64,000 bases of DNA from positions 1,350,275 through 1,414,274 of the forward strand of contig NZ_OX241534.1 of NCBI RefSeq assembly GCF_945836005.1, read 5' to 3'. How positions within the stretch are numbered: position 1 is the stretch's first letter; the number at the start of each line of letters is the position of its first letter. The position numbers and the translations under genes are program-made. Below are positions 41,178 to 50,912 of this stretch, in pieces. A model generated the notes under the pieces. The model made no database searches and was not told the origin of the DNA. It saw only the letters and a list, made by a program, of their open reading frames with translations. The stretch is from Candidatus Nitrosacidococcus sp. I8 (GTDB lineage: Bacteria > Pseudomonadota > Gammaproteobacteria > Nitrosococcales > Nitrosococcaceae).

Positions 41178-42527
41178 CTATGCGGTTACATGACTCACAA
41201 CGTATCTAAATTTTCCGGAGCGTTCCGGTAATATATTTTCAACTTGCTCAATTACAATATCAACATTTTCTCCAAGACGTTCTTTAAATCCTTTTTGAAT
41301 AAAAAGTGTAGTCGAATCCTTATATTGACTATTAGGTATAATTAATATTTTTGTTCTTTCTTTACTTTCTTGAATAATTTTAAAAGATTCAATTTCTGGC
41401 AAATCTCTTAGAATATAAATAAGTGCCAATCCGTGCATCACAGTACCATCAGAGGCAACAATAAAATCGGTGGTTCTTCCCTGTACTTCCTTTAGTACAG
41501 GCAAGGATCTACCACAGGTACATGGTTGATTATCTAAAATACCTATATCTCCCGTACGATAGCGAATAAAGGGGAAATCCCGAGTTGCTAGGTGGGTAAC
41601 CGTAATCTCTCCGGATTCACCTTGAGGCACAATATTACCTTCAGGATCAATAATCTCTACAATAATATCTTCAGCAGTAATATGTAATCTTCCTTTTGGG
41701 CATTCATGTGCAATAAATCCTGTATCTCGCCCACCATAGCCATTAGCTACTTTACAACCAAAGACTATCTCAATTAAATGACGTTGATCATCATAAAGCC
41801 GCTCCGAGGTAACAAAAGCGACTTCTATTCCTAAATTATTAACCTGTATTCCTTGTTTTTGAGCATGGCGTGCAAGATAAGAGATTGCACTGGGATAACC
41901 AAAAAGCATTCTAGGACGTATCCGCTGTATCTCAGAAATAAAGTAATCTAAATTATTTTGAGACATTTCAAAGGCAGGGAGTAAGTGAGTTCGAAAAATG
42001 CGATCTCGCCATTTTTTCAAGTAGTCTTGCGTATTCAATTCAATAGGTGAGCCCCATAGTACTACTTCAGGATCTCCAATATCCACACCCCACCATCGAG
42101 TAACTCGCCATTTTGCTGCTACATCGTGGCTTATTCGCTCTTTTCCCATATAAAAAATGAGGGGTTCACCACTAGATCCGCCAGTATTAAAGCGAACTAG
42201 CTTAGTAGCGTTATCTGCTTTCAGCGCATCACTATGATTTCGGATAATACTTTTAGTAAGTAGTGGAAACTTTACTAAATCTTTAGCAGAACGAATATCT
42301 TGAGATTCAATGCCATGTTCTTTGACGATTTGTTGGTAATAAGGTATATGGATAAAAGCATGCTGAATTAAATTTTGTAATCGAGTTGATTGTAACTTGA
42401 TTAAACGATCCTCAGACCACCATTGAGTTTCTTCTAATTTTTTAAAAGCCTGAACAGTAGTATGACCTTTTAAGTACTCATGGAGCGGAAATAATACTTT
42501 TGAAATAAAAGCAGTAGATGGTGTCAT
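41178..42527 (-). CDS. Phenylacetate-CoA ligase family protein (CapK-like)
   Basis: Adenylate-forming enzyme of about 450 residues. RFNTGGSSGEPLIFY is the AMP-binding P-loop region, NGYGGRDTGFIAHEC the adenine-binding motif, and FIRYRTGDIG the hinge region. CapK-like members occur in capsule and exopolysaccharide clusters, where they probably activate an acid for attachment to the glycan. The Met at 42527 (MTPSTAF) gives a 7-base gap to the upstream gene; a GTG at 42560 would overlap it. Neither has a strong ribosome site. The acid substrate is unknown. Confidence 0.83.
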   Translation of the reverse strand: MTPSTAFISKVLFPLHEYLKGHTTVQAFKKLEETQWWSEDRLIKLQSTRLQNLIQHAFIHIPYYQQIVKEHGIESQDIRSAKDLVKFPLLTKSIIRNHSDALKADNATKLVRFNTGGSSGEPLIFYMGKERISHDVAAKWRVTRWWGVDIGDPEVVLWGSPIELNTQDYLKKWRDRIFRTHLLPAFEMSQNNLDYFISEIQRIRPRMLFGYPSAISYLARHAQKQGIQVNNLGIEVAFVTSERLYDDQRHLIEIVFGCKVANGYGGRDTGFIAHECPKGRLHITAEDIIVEIIDPEGNIVPQGESGEITVTHLATRDFPFIRYRTGDIGILDNQPCTCGRSLPVLKEVQGRTTDFIVASDGTVMHGLALIYILRDLPEIESFKIIQESKERTKILIIPNSQYKDSTTLFIQKGFKERLGENVDIVIEQVENILPERSGKFRYVVSHVTA

Positions 42528-42534
42528 ATTTTTA

Positions 42535-43740
42535 TTAGTTAGCAAGTTTTTTAAATTCACCGACGAGGGTACTCACTCGATATTCCCACTGATTAGCACC
42601 AGCATAGGTACGGATCGATTCTCGGTCCCAAGATTGGCTGAGTGCAGTATCTAAAGCAGACTCTAACGCCTTTGAATCGCCAAAAGGTACAATCATGCCA
42701 TATTTTGAATCAGAAATTACTTCACGGTTACCGCCTACATCTGTGGTTATTACTGGTAATTCACAAGCCATAGCTTCTAAAAATACATTAGCCCAGCCCT
42801 CATTACGAGTTGAAAGTACAAATATATCAGCGGCGGATAGAGGCCATTTAAGATCCTTTGCTGCTATGGAGCCAAGAAAATGAACTACACCATCTAACCT
42901 AAGATCTTGAACTTGCTGCCGAAGCTGTACGCTCATATCTCCTTCAGGTCCTGATCCACCTACGATTAAGTACTGTAAGTTAGGAAATTTTTTTCTAAGA
43001 GCAGGCAATACCTCAATGACTCGATGAAATCCTTTTCGTTCTACCAATCCGCCCACAGAAATTAAAAATACCCCATTAGGATCTAGTGATAATTTTTGAC
43101 AAGCCTCAATTTTTGATACTGGAGAAAATTTTTTGACATCTACCCCATTACCTACTACTTTAATTTTTTTAGAATCAGCACCTAGCTTTACTACATATTG
43201 CTTTAATGAATCGGCTACTGAAAATACTCGTGCTGCATTTTTAAGCCCTTGAAGCATAAAGTAGCGGCGAAGAAAAAAGCGGGATAGAGGAACTTCAGTA
43301 CCTCGTAACGTAATAGTTACAGGAACCTTAAACCATTTCCCAAGTAAGGTAGCTCCATAGCCATCAGGATAGGCAAAATGAGAATCAATAATGTTAAAGC
43401 GTGGACGTAATCGCCATAAAATAGGAACAGAGCAAATTGCCATGGACCATCCATCTAGCCATCTGCCATAGCCAGGGATAGAAAAAAAACGAGGATAATA
43501 TACTTCAACCCCATCAACCCCATCTTGTATTTCCTGTTTAGGTATAGGAGGACGAAAGCTAGGGCGAAATCGTCTTAGAATGCTTTGAAATGGAAACCAA
43601 GGCGTAGGTGAAACAACTACAATAGGTAAATACTTACCCACTCGAAACATTCGCTCACGAATAAAAACCCCAGCAGTTGGTCGAGCTGAGCTGGGAAAAA
43701 GAGTTGTGAAAATAAGAAGTTTTGGACCGCCCTTATTCAT
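42535..43740 (-). CDS. Glycosyltransferase family 4
   Basis: GT-B transferase of 401 residues. The N-terminus LLIFTTLFPSSARPTAGVFIR and HFAYPDGYGATLLGK, together with donor-site motifs GNGVDVKKFSP, SVGGLVERKGFH and STRNEGWANVFLEAMACELPVI, mark a retaining GT4 enzyme. The EGWANVFLEAM segment holds the E(x7)E motif. It lies 2 bases after the next glycosyltransferase gene. Its sugar is unknown. Confidence 0.9.
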   Translation of the reverse strand: MNKGGPKLLIFTTLFPSSARPTAGVFIRERMFRVGKYLPIVVVSPTPWFPFQSILRRFRPSFRPPIPKQEIQDGVDGVEVYYPRFFSIPGYGRWLDGWSMAICSVPILWRLRPRFNIIDSHFAYPDGYGATLLGKWFKVPVTITLRGTEVPLSRFFLRRYFMLQGLKNAARVFSVADSLKQYVVKLGADSKKIKVVGNGVDVKKFSPVSKIEACQKLSLDPNGVFLISVGGLVERKGFHRVIEVLPALRKKFPNLQYLIVGGSGPEGDMSVQLRQQVQDLRLDGVVHFLGSIAAKDLKWPLSAADIFVLSTRNEGWANVFLEAMACELPVITTDVGGNREVISDSKYGMIVPFGDSKALESALDTALSQSWDRESIRTYAGANQWEYRVSTLVGEFKKLAN

Positions 43741-43742
43741 TA

Positions 43743-44954
43743 TTACTCAATCAAGGAGTTATAGATACTTTGATAGCCTGAAACACTTTTTGCCCAAGTT
43801 CTCTCTGTTTCTACAAATTCTCGTGCTGTTTTACTTATCCTTGTCCAGCCATCACGGCTTCTAATGATATGAGCTAGGAATTCTACTAATGTCTCTGGGC
43901 TATCCGGTGGAAATAAGAACCCTGTTTTTTTATCTTCAATGAGTTCTCGGTGACCTCCAATATTAGAGGCAGCAACCAATCTGCCTTGTGCCATAGCTTC
44001 TAAAGGTTTAAGAGGTGTAACTAATTCAGTTAAACGCATGGATAACCGTGGATAGACTAGCACATCAATAGCATTGTAGTAATGCTCTACTTCAGTATGG
44101 GAAACACGGCCAGTAAATAAAATTTTCTTATCAAGTTTAAGCTCTTTAGCTAGTACTCTCAGCCCTTCATCCTCTGGACCTCCACCTACGAGAATAAGAC
44201 GAACATTAGGTTCGGCTACAAGTAATTTAGGTATAGATTGAATGAGCAGAGCAAGACCTTCATAAGCATAAAATGATCCAATAAATCCTAATATTGGGCC
44301 ATCGCCTAAATTTAGAGATTCTCGAGTGATCGCTGAAGTGGTAGATAGGGATTTATCTATTAGAAACCGATCTGTATCTACTCCATTAGGAATTACGGTA
44401 ATTTTATCTGGTGAGATACCTCGAGCGATAATATCTTCTCTTAACCCATTACAAATGGTAGTAATAGCATTTACGTGTTTAAACACATAGGTTTCTAAGT
44501 TACGACTTAACTTATATCTCAATCCTCCTTCCCGGTGTGTCCCATGATCCACTGCAGCATCTTCCCAGAAAGCACGGCATTCATACATCACAGGTAATCC
44601 CGTTTTTCTTCCTGCAGCTAAGGCAGCTACTCCGTTAAGCGATGGGGAGTGAGCATGGAGAATATCAGGTTTTTCCTGCTGAATGACATCTATGATGCGG
44701 TTTTTAAGACTTTGAATAACAGAGGTCTGCACCAATATAGGTACCGATTCTAGAAAATTATTTCTAGGTAAAGTACGGTAAAACCGGAAATCCTCTATTT
44801 CTTCTATATCAGCAGAGCATTTTCCTTGCTTTGCACTGGTGACTTGAGTAGTTTTCCAGCCTAATGCCTTCTGTTGCCTCAAAATAGCTAAGGTACGAAA
44901 AGTATAACCACTATGAAGCGGTATTGAATGATCAAGAATGTGAAGAATTTTCAT
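43743..44954 (-). CDS. Exosortase A-associated glycosyltransferase (TIGR04063-like)
   Basis: GT4 enzyme of 403 residues. Its start MKILHILDHSIPLHSGYTFR is the hallmark of the Daro_2409-type family that occurs only beside XrtA. AHSPSLNGVAALAAGRK, PNGVDTDRF and KPLEAMAQGRLVAASNIGGHRELIEDKKTG complete it. It follows the amidotransferase gene by 67 bases and precedes the next GT4. Confidence 0.9.
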   Translation of the reverse strand: MKILHILDHSIPLHSGYTFRTLAILRQQKALGWKTTQVTSAKQGKCSADIEEIEDFRFYRTLPRNNFLESVPILVQTSVIQSLKNRIIDVIQQEKPDILHAHSPSLNGVAALAAGRKTGLPVMYECRAFWEDAAVDHGTHREGGLRYKLSRNLETYVFKHVNAITTICNGLREDIIARGISPDKITVIPNGVDTDRFLIDKSLSTTSAITRESLNLGDGPILGFIGSFYAYEGLALLIQSIPKLLVAEPNVRLILVGGGPEDEGLRVLAKELKLDKKILFTGRVSHTEVEHYYNAIDVLVYPRLSMRLTELVTPLKPLEAMAQGRLVAASNIGGHRELIEDKKTGFLFPPDSPETLVEFLAHIIRSRDGWTRISKTAREFVETERTWAKSVSGYQSIYNSLIE

Positions 44955-45021
44955 TCTAGGCTCTAAATTTATTCTTATTTTTTATATAGGTAATGGTAGC
45001 TTTTAATACTAATTATCTAGT

Positions 45022-46911
45022 CTAATGTAAACTCCTTCGTAAGAAGGATTCAAACATAAGTAAAGACCAAATAGGGGCACTATGATCTCGTTGTCCTGAA
45101 AGATGTTGATCCACAAGATTTTGTAGCACTTTCATTTCAAAAATACCTGAATCTGCTAGACTACCCCCAGCTACTGCAGCTTGTACTCGATCTCGTAATG
45201 GTCCGCGAAACCAGATGGCTAAAGGTACTGCAAACCCCATTTTGTGCCGATATAGGATTTCATTAGATAAATAAGGACGTAGGGCGTGTTTAAAAATATA
45301 TTTACCTTGCCTTTTTTGATATTTGAGATGAGGAGAAAGGCTACTTACCCATTCTACAAATGGGTGATCCAATAAAGGTACCCGTACTTCAAGACTATGG
45401 GCCATACTGGCCCGATCTACCTTAGTTAAAATATCTCCAGGCAAGTAGGTTTTCATATCTAGGTACTGCACTTGAGATAAGGGATGATCAGGTCCATCCA
45501 CGGCATGATTTCGTAACACTTCAATTCCGTTATAGCCTTGTAGTTCTTTTTGCATTTTTTCGCTAAATAAGCTATTTCGTAGTTGATCAGGAATAATTGC
45601 TATATTATTAAAATAACCCTCTATGCTATCCTGAGCAAGAGCTTGAAAAGTGGTTTTCCCTCGAAATATTTTAGGTGCCCAATCAAGTTTGGGGTATACA
45701 TGTCCTAGCCAACCAAATATAGGTTTTCGAAAATTTAAGGGAAGTAAATTTCGTATTTTTTCTTCCCGCAAATGCCATCGATAGCGTCGATAGCCACCAA
45801 ATAATTCATCACCTCCATCACCGGAAAGGGCCACTTTAACCTGTTGCCGAGCAAGCTCACATACTCTATAAGTGGGGATCGCTGATGAATCTGCGTAAGG
45901 CTCATCATAAATTTCAGCTAGACGATCGAGCAAGCCAAAATCATCTTGATCCACCTGCATGTCATAATGATTTGTTTGATAGCGTTGAGAGACTTGTTGC
46001 GCATAATAAGCTTCATCAAACTTTGGATCAGAAAATCCGATAGAACAAGTACGTACTGGCTGTTCAGAAAGGCCTGCCATCATAGCGACCACAGCACTAG
46101 AATCCACTCCTCCAGAAAGAAAAGCACCTAGCGGGACATCGGCAATCATTCTCATATCTACCGATTCTCGAAGCTTCTCAATGAGCGTTTCTCCAATGGT
46201 ATCCTCGGATCCAGTCGAATTAGTATTGAAAGTTACATTCCAATATTGTTTTGGTTTAGGCTCCTTAATGCCAGGATATAAAGTAAGGGTATGACCAGGG
46301 GAGAGTTTATAAATATTTTGGAAAATAGTGCGAGGATCAGGAATATATCCAAAGGCAAAATAATCCTCTATCGCAAAATAATCAAGCTGGCGAGATAGGT
46401 TAGGATAGGCAAGTAAAGATTTAAGCTCTGAGCCAAAAATAAATTGCCTGTCAGGTGATATCGTATAATAAAAAGGTTTTATTCCTAATCTATCTCGAGC
46501 TAAAAATAAGATTTTCTTATTTTGATCCCAAATGGCAAAAGCAAACATACCTCGAAAGTAAGTGACGCATTGCTCGCCCCATTCTTCCCAAGCATGAACA
46601 ATGACTTCTGTATCGCATTGAGTCCGAAAGGTATGTCCTCGATTCTTGAGCTCATCCATGAGACCTTTGAAATTATAAATCTCCCCATTGTAAACTACCC
46701 AGACTGTACTATCTTCATTGGTTAGCGGTTGATGCCCTGAAGATAAATCAATGATAGATAAACGACGGTGGGCAAGACCAACACCAGGTTCCATATATAC
46801 CCCATCGTCATCTGGTCCTCGATGACTGAGTACATTGTTTATTTTAGAGAGTATTTGAGGATCGATAGGACGATAGCCATCAAGATCAAAAATTCCTGCT
46901 ATACCGCACAT
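45022..46911 (-). CDS. asnB: XrtA system amidotransferase, asparagine synthase type
   Basis: Glutamine-dependent asparagine-synthetase-like amidotransferase of 629 residues, matching the TIGR03108 group of exosortase A loci. The N-terminal MCGIAGIFDL has the catalytic Cys2, and VVYNGEIYNF and HRGPDDDG form the glutaminase site. The synthetase half has LSGGVDSS and ALSGDGGDELFGGYRRY. Both active sites look intact, in contrast to the relative at 35649-37544. It probably amidates a sugar acid or related group on the exopolysaccharide. It lies 54 bases after wecB. Confidence 0.9.
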   Translation of the reverse strand: MCGIAGIFDLDGYRPIDPQILSKINNVLSHRGPDDDGVYMEPGVGLAHRRLSIIDLSSGHQPLTNEDSTVWVVYNGEIYNFKGLMDELKNRGHTFRTQCDTEVIVHAWEEWGEQCVTYFRGMFAFAIWDQNKKILFLARDRLGIKPFYYTISPDRQFIFGSELKSLLAYPNLSRQLDYFAIEDYFAFGYIPDPRTIFQNIYKLSPGHTLTLYPGIKEPKPKQYWNVTFNTNSTGSEDTIGETLIEKLRESVDMRMIADVPLGAFLSGGVDSSAVVAMMAGLSEQPVRTCSIGFSDPKFDEAYYAQQVSQRYQTNHYDMQVDQDDFGLLDRLAEIYDEPYADSSAIPTYRVCELARQQVKVALSGDGGDELFGGYRRYRWHLREEKIRNLLPLNFRKPIFGWLGHVYPKLDWAPKIFRGKTTFQALAQDSIEGYFNNIAIIPDQLRNSLFSEKMQKELQGYNGIEVLRNHAVDGPDHPLSQVQYLDMKTYLPGDILTKVDRASMAHSLEVRVPLLDHPFVEWVSSLSPHLKYQKRQGKYIFKHALRPYLSNEILYRHKMGFAVPLAIWFRGPLRDRVQAAVAGGSLADSGIFEMKVLQNLVDQHLSGQRDHSAPIWSLLMFESFLRRSLH

Positions 46912-46965
46912 GATAAGATTTTATAAAAGATGGATAATAAATTTTCTAAAATTGAGTTCTTAGAG

Positions 46966-48081
46966 CTAATTTAATAAAATTTCTTTAATTCGAAAAGCCG
47001 CTTTACCATCCCACAATTCTGGAATACATCCTGTTTTTCCACCTGTTGCAAGTACATCATGAACAGCAACCATAACTTGGTTCGGATTTGTACCTACAAT
47101 AGTGTTTGTACCTTCTTCTACAGTAATAGGACGCTCCGTATTATCACGGAGGGTAATACAAGGCACCCCTAATGCAGTGGTTTCTTCTTGAATACCTCCA
47201 GAATCAGTTAATACTAATTTAGCTCTATCCATTAAACCTAGCATTTCTAAGTATCCCACTGGAGGAGTAAAGATTATATTTAATGATTGTTCTAATATCT
47301 CTAGTAACCCATTTTTCTTAAGGGCAGCATTTGTTCGAGGATGTAGGGGAAAAATAATAGGAATTTGCTCGCTTATACTTTGTACCAATAAAAGTATATC
47401 CCTTAATACTAAAGGATTATCTACATTGGCAGGTCGATGCAGGGTAAGTACTGCGTAATTTTTATTAAGCTCTTTAAGCAGTATCTTTTTATTAAGATTT
47501 TTTAAAGTCTCTATCGGAGGTATAGCTTTCAAGCGATGGTTTTGCAAGCTATCAATCATGACATTGCCTACAAAATGGATGCGTTTTTCTTCTATTCCTT
47601 CTTGAAGTAAATTTTCTTTTGCAGATCGCTCAGTAGTAAAAAGAAAATCAGATAGCTGATCGGTTAAAACTCTATTGATTTCCTCAGGCATAGAACGATC
47701 AAAGCTACGCAAGCCTGCCTCTACATGAGCTACAGGAATTTGTTTTTTAGCGGCTACTAAGGCACAAGCAATGGTTGAATTAACATCGCCTACAACAAGT
47801 ACTAAAGATGGATTATTCTCATCAATAATAGGTTCAAAGCGTTGCATAATCGTGCCAGTTTGCCAACCATGGTTACCACTGCCTACTTCTAAATTAATAT
47901 CTGGCTTAGGAATTCCAAGCTGTTGAAAAAACAACTCCTGCATAGCAGAGTCATAGTGCTGGCCTGTATGGACGAGTGTTAACGGTACTGCCCCATTAAG
48001 AGCCCCCATGATAGGGGCAATTTTAATAAAATTAGGGCGTGCACCTACAATGCACATTATTTTTTTGTTGGTAAGACTCAT
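46966..48081 (-). CDS. wecB: UDP-N-acetylglucosamine 2-epimerase (non-hydrolysing)
   Basis: Makes UDP-ManNAc from UDP-GlcNAc. GARPNFIKIAPIM, VHTGQHYDSAMQELFF, VVGDVNSTIACALVA, HVEAGLRSFDRSMPEEINR and LTDSGGIQEETTALGVPC are the expected blocks. Length is 371 residues. Its place in the run suggests ManNAc or a derivative in the glycan. No UDP-ManNAc dehydrogenase (wecC) lies in the window. Confidence 0.94.
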   Translation of the reverse strand: MSLTNKKIMCIVGARPNFIKIAPIMGALNGAVPLTLVHTGQHYDSAMQELFFQQLGIPKPDINLEVGSGNHGWQTGTIMQRFEPIIDENNPSLVLVVGDVNSTIACALVAAKKQIPVAHVEAGLRSFDRSMPEEINRVLTDQLSDFLFTTERSAKENLLQEGIEEKRIHFVGNVMIDSLQNHRLKAIPPIETLKNLNKKILLKELNKNYAVLTLHRPANVDNPLVLRDILLLVQSISEQIPIIFPLHPRTNAALKKNGLLEILEQSLNIIFTPPVGYLEMLGLMDRAKLVLTDSGGIQEETTALGVPCITLRDNTERPITVEEGTNTIVGTNPNQVMVAVHDVLATGGKTGCIPELWDGKAAFRIKEILLN

Positions 48082-48125
48082 TATTTTTATATACTAATAA
48101 ATTAACGCCTGCTCATAGATTATTT

Positions 48126-49268
48126 CTATGTAGCTGCTAATAATGAATTATAAACGCTTATATAATTATCTACCATTGTTTGAATTGCAAATTTTTTTTC
48201 TACTCGGTCTCGACCTGACTGACCATGGTTTTTTATCAGTTGAGCATTATTAATATAGGTAGCTAACGCCTTTGAAGTTGCTTTATAGTCTGCCTTTGAA
48301 ACGAGTATACCTGTATCTTCAGCCACTAATTCTGGATTACCTCCCACGTGAGTAGCAATCACAGGTAACCCTGTTGCCATCGCTTCTAAAATAGTATTAG
48401 AAATACCTTCAGCAAGCGAGGGTAAAACAAAAATATCCATAGATTGTAATAATATAGGAATATCTTTGCGATCCCCTGTAAGCCAAATTAAATCCCCTAA
48501 TTTTTCTTCTTCTATTAAATCTTCGATTTGGGATCGTAGAGATCCATCTCCTACGAGAATAAGCCGTAAAAACTTCTTACTATTAGGTATTTGTTTTACT
48601 AAATGAATAAAGGCTTGAATTAAAGTAATTTGATCCTTTATTGGTTCTAACCGACCTACCGTGCCAACAATTAAGCAATTGCTATCTGCAAACCCTGAAG
48701 GTAATACTGATTGATCTTTTTTGGGGTAAAAGCGTTCTGTATCCACGCCATTATAAATAGGTGTAATACGAGATATAGGAATACCTACACTCTGGTGTAA
48801 ATAATTTGCAGTAGGTTGAGATAAGGCAATATATTGATGGACAAAAGGTCGGTGTAGTTGTCTTATCAAGCGATAACGCCAATTTTTTCCCTCTGGATCA
48901 TGAATATCCCAGCCATGCTCCCCATGAATACGAATTTTTACTCCAGCAAAAGCAGCAGGACCTTGCATTTCTAATGCTGCAAGGTTACGTGTATGCACAA
49001 TATCTGGTTTTACATCACGCAATAATTTCCAGGTACGAGAATAAATTGAAAGATCTCTACCCTCTTTTTTATGTAATTCATAAATAGGAATATCAGAGTG
49101 AAGTCGTTTCGAGAATTCTGTTGTATGCTTGATACATATAATGTGGTGTTTGTATTGACTATCGGTATGATTAACAATATTGACTAATCCATTTTCTAGC
49201 CCACCTGTTTGCAAGCGAAAAATAATATGTACAATGGTTGGACGGTTTTTTTTATAATGAGTGGACAT
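48126..49268 (-). CDS. PEP-CTERM/XrtA system glycosyltransferase (TIGR03088-like)
   Basis: GT4 transferase of 380 residues, the type called sugar transferase 2 in XrtA loci. Visible are VHIIFRLQTGGLENGLVNIV, IHGEHGWDIHDPEGKNWRYR and IYNGVDTERFYP, with the donor site LPSLAEGISNTILEAMATGLPVI. The GEHGWD segment is characteristic. It lies 8 bases after xrtA, so co-expression is expected. Confidence 0.91.
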   Translation of the reverse strand: MSTHYKKNRPTIVHIIFRLQTGGLENGLVNIVNHTDSQYKHHIICIKHTTEFSKRLHSDIPIYELHKKEGRDLSIYSRTWKLLRDVKPDIVHTRNLAALEMQGPAAFAGVKIRIHGEHGWDIHDPEGKNWRYRLIRQLHRPFVHQYIALSQPTANYLHQSVGIPISRITPIYNGVDTERFYPKKDQSVLPSGFADSNCLIVGTVGRLEPIKDQITLIQAFIHLVKQIPNSKKFLRLILVGDGSLRSQIEDLIEEEKLGDLIWLTGDRKDIPILLQSMDIFVLPSLAEGISNTILEAMATGLPVIATHVGGNPELVAEDTGILVSKADYKATSKALATYINNAQLIKNHGQSGRDRVEKKFAIQTMVDNYISVYNSLLAAT

Positions 49269-49276
49269 ATTATTTA

Positions 49277-50845
49277 TTAATTACATGACAACATTGATCT
49301 TGGCGAAGTAATTTCTGGAGTTTCATTTAGAAATTTCAATAAAAGCCTCTGAGGCTCTTCTACTTCTACTGTATTTACAATATCGGTAGCCACTGCGATT
49401 AATATAGATCCATTCATTTGAGGATGAAGCAATTTACTCCAAGCCTCAAGCATTTTTGCCTTAATTAAATTTATTGTCTGCCACCCAGAAATGTCATACC
49501 AATACCAAACTAAGCGATAACCATTACTTGATCGCATAACTAATTCTCGTGCTTGAAAATTTTTTCCTTCTAAAGAAACAAGACGGTTTTCTTCTGAAAC
49601 TCGTTGCCATACCTCATTATCGTAAAGATGGTTTTGAGAGTTAATCAGCTCTGAGTCTTGAGATTCATCTGCATAATAAATTGTAAGAAGTTGTACTTCC
49701 TTATTTTTTTCATTATTTAATGAATACACTTGGCGAGTATTTTGTTCCATTGATGGGAAATTTGGCTCCCAAACATCATTTGGATGAGATGGGTCTGACC
49801 AATTTAAGCTGCCTTTAGGAATAGATACAGTACAAGCAGCATTTATTGATTGTTTATATAACTGAGTTGCACTTATTGGCCCCAAGCTAGCTGCTGTGAT
49901 GAGTAATAATCCCGTTAAAATAAATTGTTTTTTCGGGTTAGAAGCGTTGCTATTAATAAGAGGATCGACTAGTACAGAATTGACTATATTAGATTCGCGC
50001 CAGAAAGATCCTACCCAAAATAAGAAAAAAATAACTACTCCAAAAAATATCCAACCATAGATAATATGATCGATTCCTGTCGCAAGTTTCATACTACTTA
50101 GATAGGCAATCATAATAATCATATAAGCACGAATACCGTTAGCAACGATAGGTACTATTATTGAAAATAAAATAAATATCGCTCGTTTATAATAGTTCTG
50201 ATAGCTTAAATAAGCATAAAGTGTGCCTAGCGCAAGGGAAGAGATAAGATATCTGAGCCCACTACATGCCTCTGCTACTTCAAAAGTTCCAGAAGGAATA
50301 GTAATATAGCGACCCTCTAAGTATACGGGTACTCCAGTTATTTGGAGACCTTTTACTGAAACATAAGCAGTAAAATCTTGTAATGGAGGAATTAATGCCT
50401 CGCCAATAGGTACTGCAAAAAATAAATAAGCAAGCGGAAATGTTAGAGCACGTACTACTCTATTCCCGAGAATACCCCATATTATACCAATAAGAAGTGT
50501 AACAAATAATAGTTGCTGTGCAACCTGCACTGCTGCAATATGAGCTAGTAACCATCCTATGGCGATTAGAAAAATAAATGCTATAGCAATAGGTTGTGGT
50601 TTTGGTTGAATTTGTTGAAGTTCTTTTCTTCTTGTCCAAATCATATAGCCGCTAATAGGAAAGATAAGGATTCCATGGGCAAAGGTTTCAGATCGTAGCC
50701 AAATAGATACAGTAGAAATAAGTGTATCTCTATAAATCAACAATAAGGCAATAAGGATAAAGCTCATTATACTGACAGCAAATACCCATCTAGAGCTCCA
50801 ATTGGTATGTACTTGGTATTTATATTTCTCTTTTGTAGTATTCAC
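49277..50845 (-). CDS. xrtA: Exosortase A with C-terminal EpsI domain
   Basis: Inner-membrane transpeptidase that cleaves PEP-CTERM signals and attaches the proteins to a surface anchor. About eight membrane helices cover residues 20-290. The catalytic triad is visible: Cys194 in EVAEACSGLRYL, Arg239 in NGIRAYMIIM and His260 in GIDHIIYGW. After residue 300 comes the EpsI/DUF3485 periplasmic domain (SLEGKNFQARELVMRSSNGY). The 522-residue length is that of XrtA fused to EpsI. All active residues are intact, although the two PEP-CTERM-like genes in the window have damaged tails. Neighbours are the usual XrtA partners. Confidence 0.95.
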   Translation of the reverse strand: MNTTKEKYKYQVHTNWSSRWVFAVSIMSFILIALLLIYRDTLISTVSIWLRSETFAHGILIFPISGYMIWTRRKELQQIQPKPQPIAIAFIFLIAIGWLLAHIAAVQVAQQLLFVTLLIGIIWGILGNRVVRALTFPLAYLFFAVPIGEALIPPLQDFTAYVSVKGLQITGVPVYLEGRYITIPSGTFEVAEACSGLRYLISSLALGTLYAYLSYQNYYKRAIFILFSIIVPIVANGIRAYMIIMIAYLSSMKLATGIDHIIYGWIFFGVVIFFLFWVGSFWRESNIVNSVLVDPLINSNASNPKKQFILTGLLLITAASLGPISATQLYKQSINAACTVSIPKGSLNWSDPSHPNDVWEPNFPSMEQNTRQVYSLNNEKNKEVQLLTIYYADESQDSELINSQNHLYDNEVWQRVSEENRLVSLEGKNFQARELVMRSSNGYRLVWYWYDISGWQTINLIKAKMLEAWSKLLHPQMNGSILIAVATDIVNTVEVEEPQRLLLKFLNETPEITSPRSMLSCN

Positions 50846-50912
50846 AGCGATTTTCCTTTTTGTGAGAAAGGTGTTTTAAACTTATCTAAGTTGAAGATTA
50901 AGTCAAAAATTG

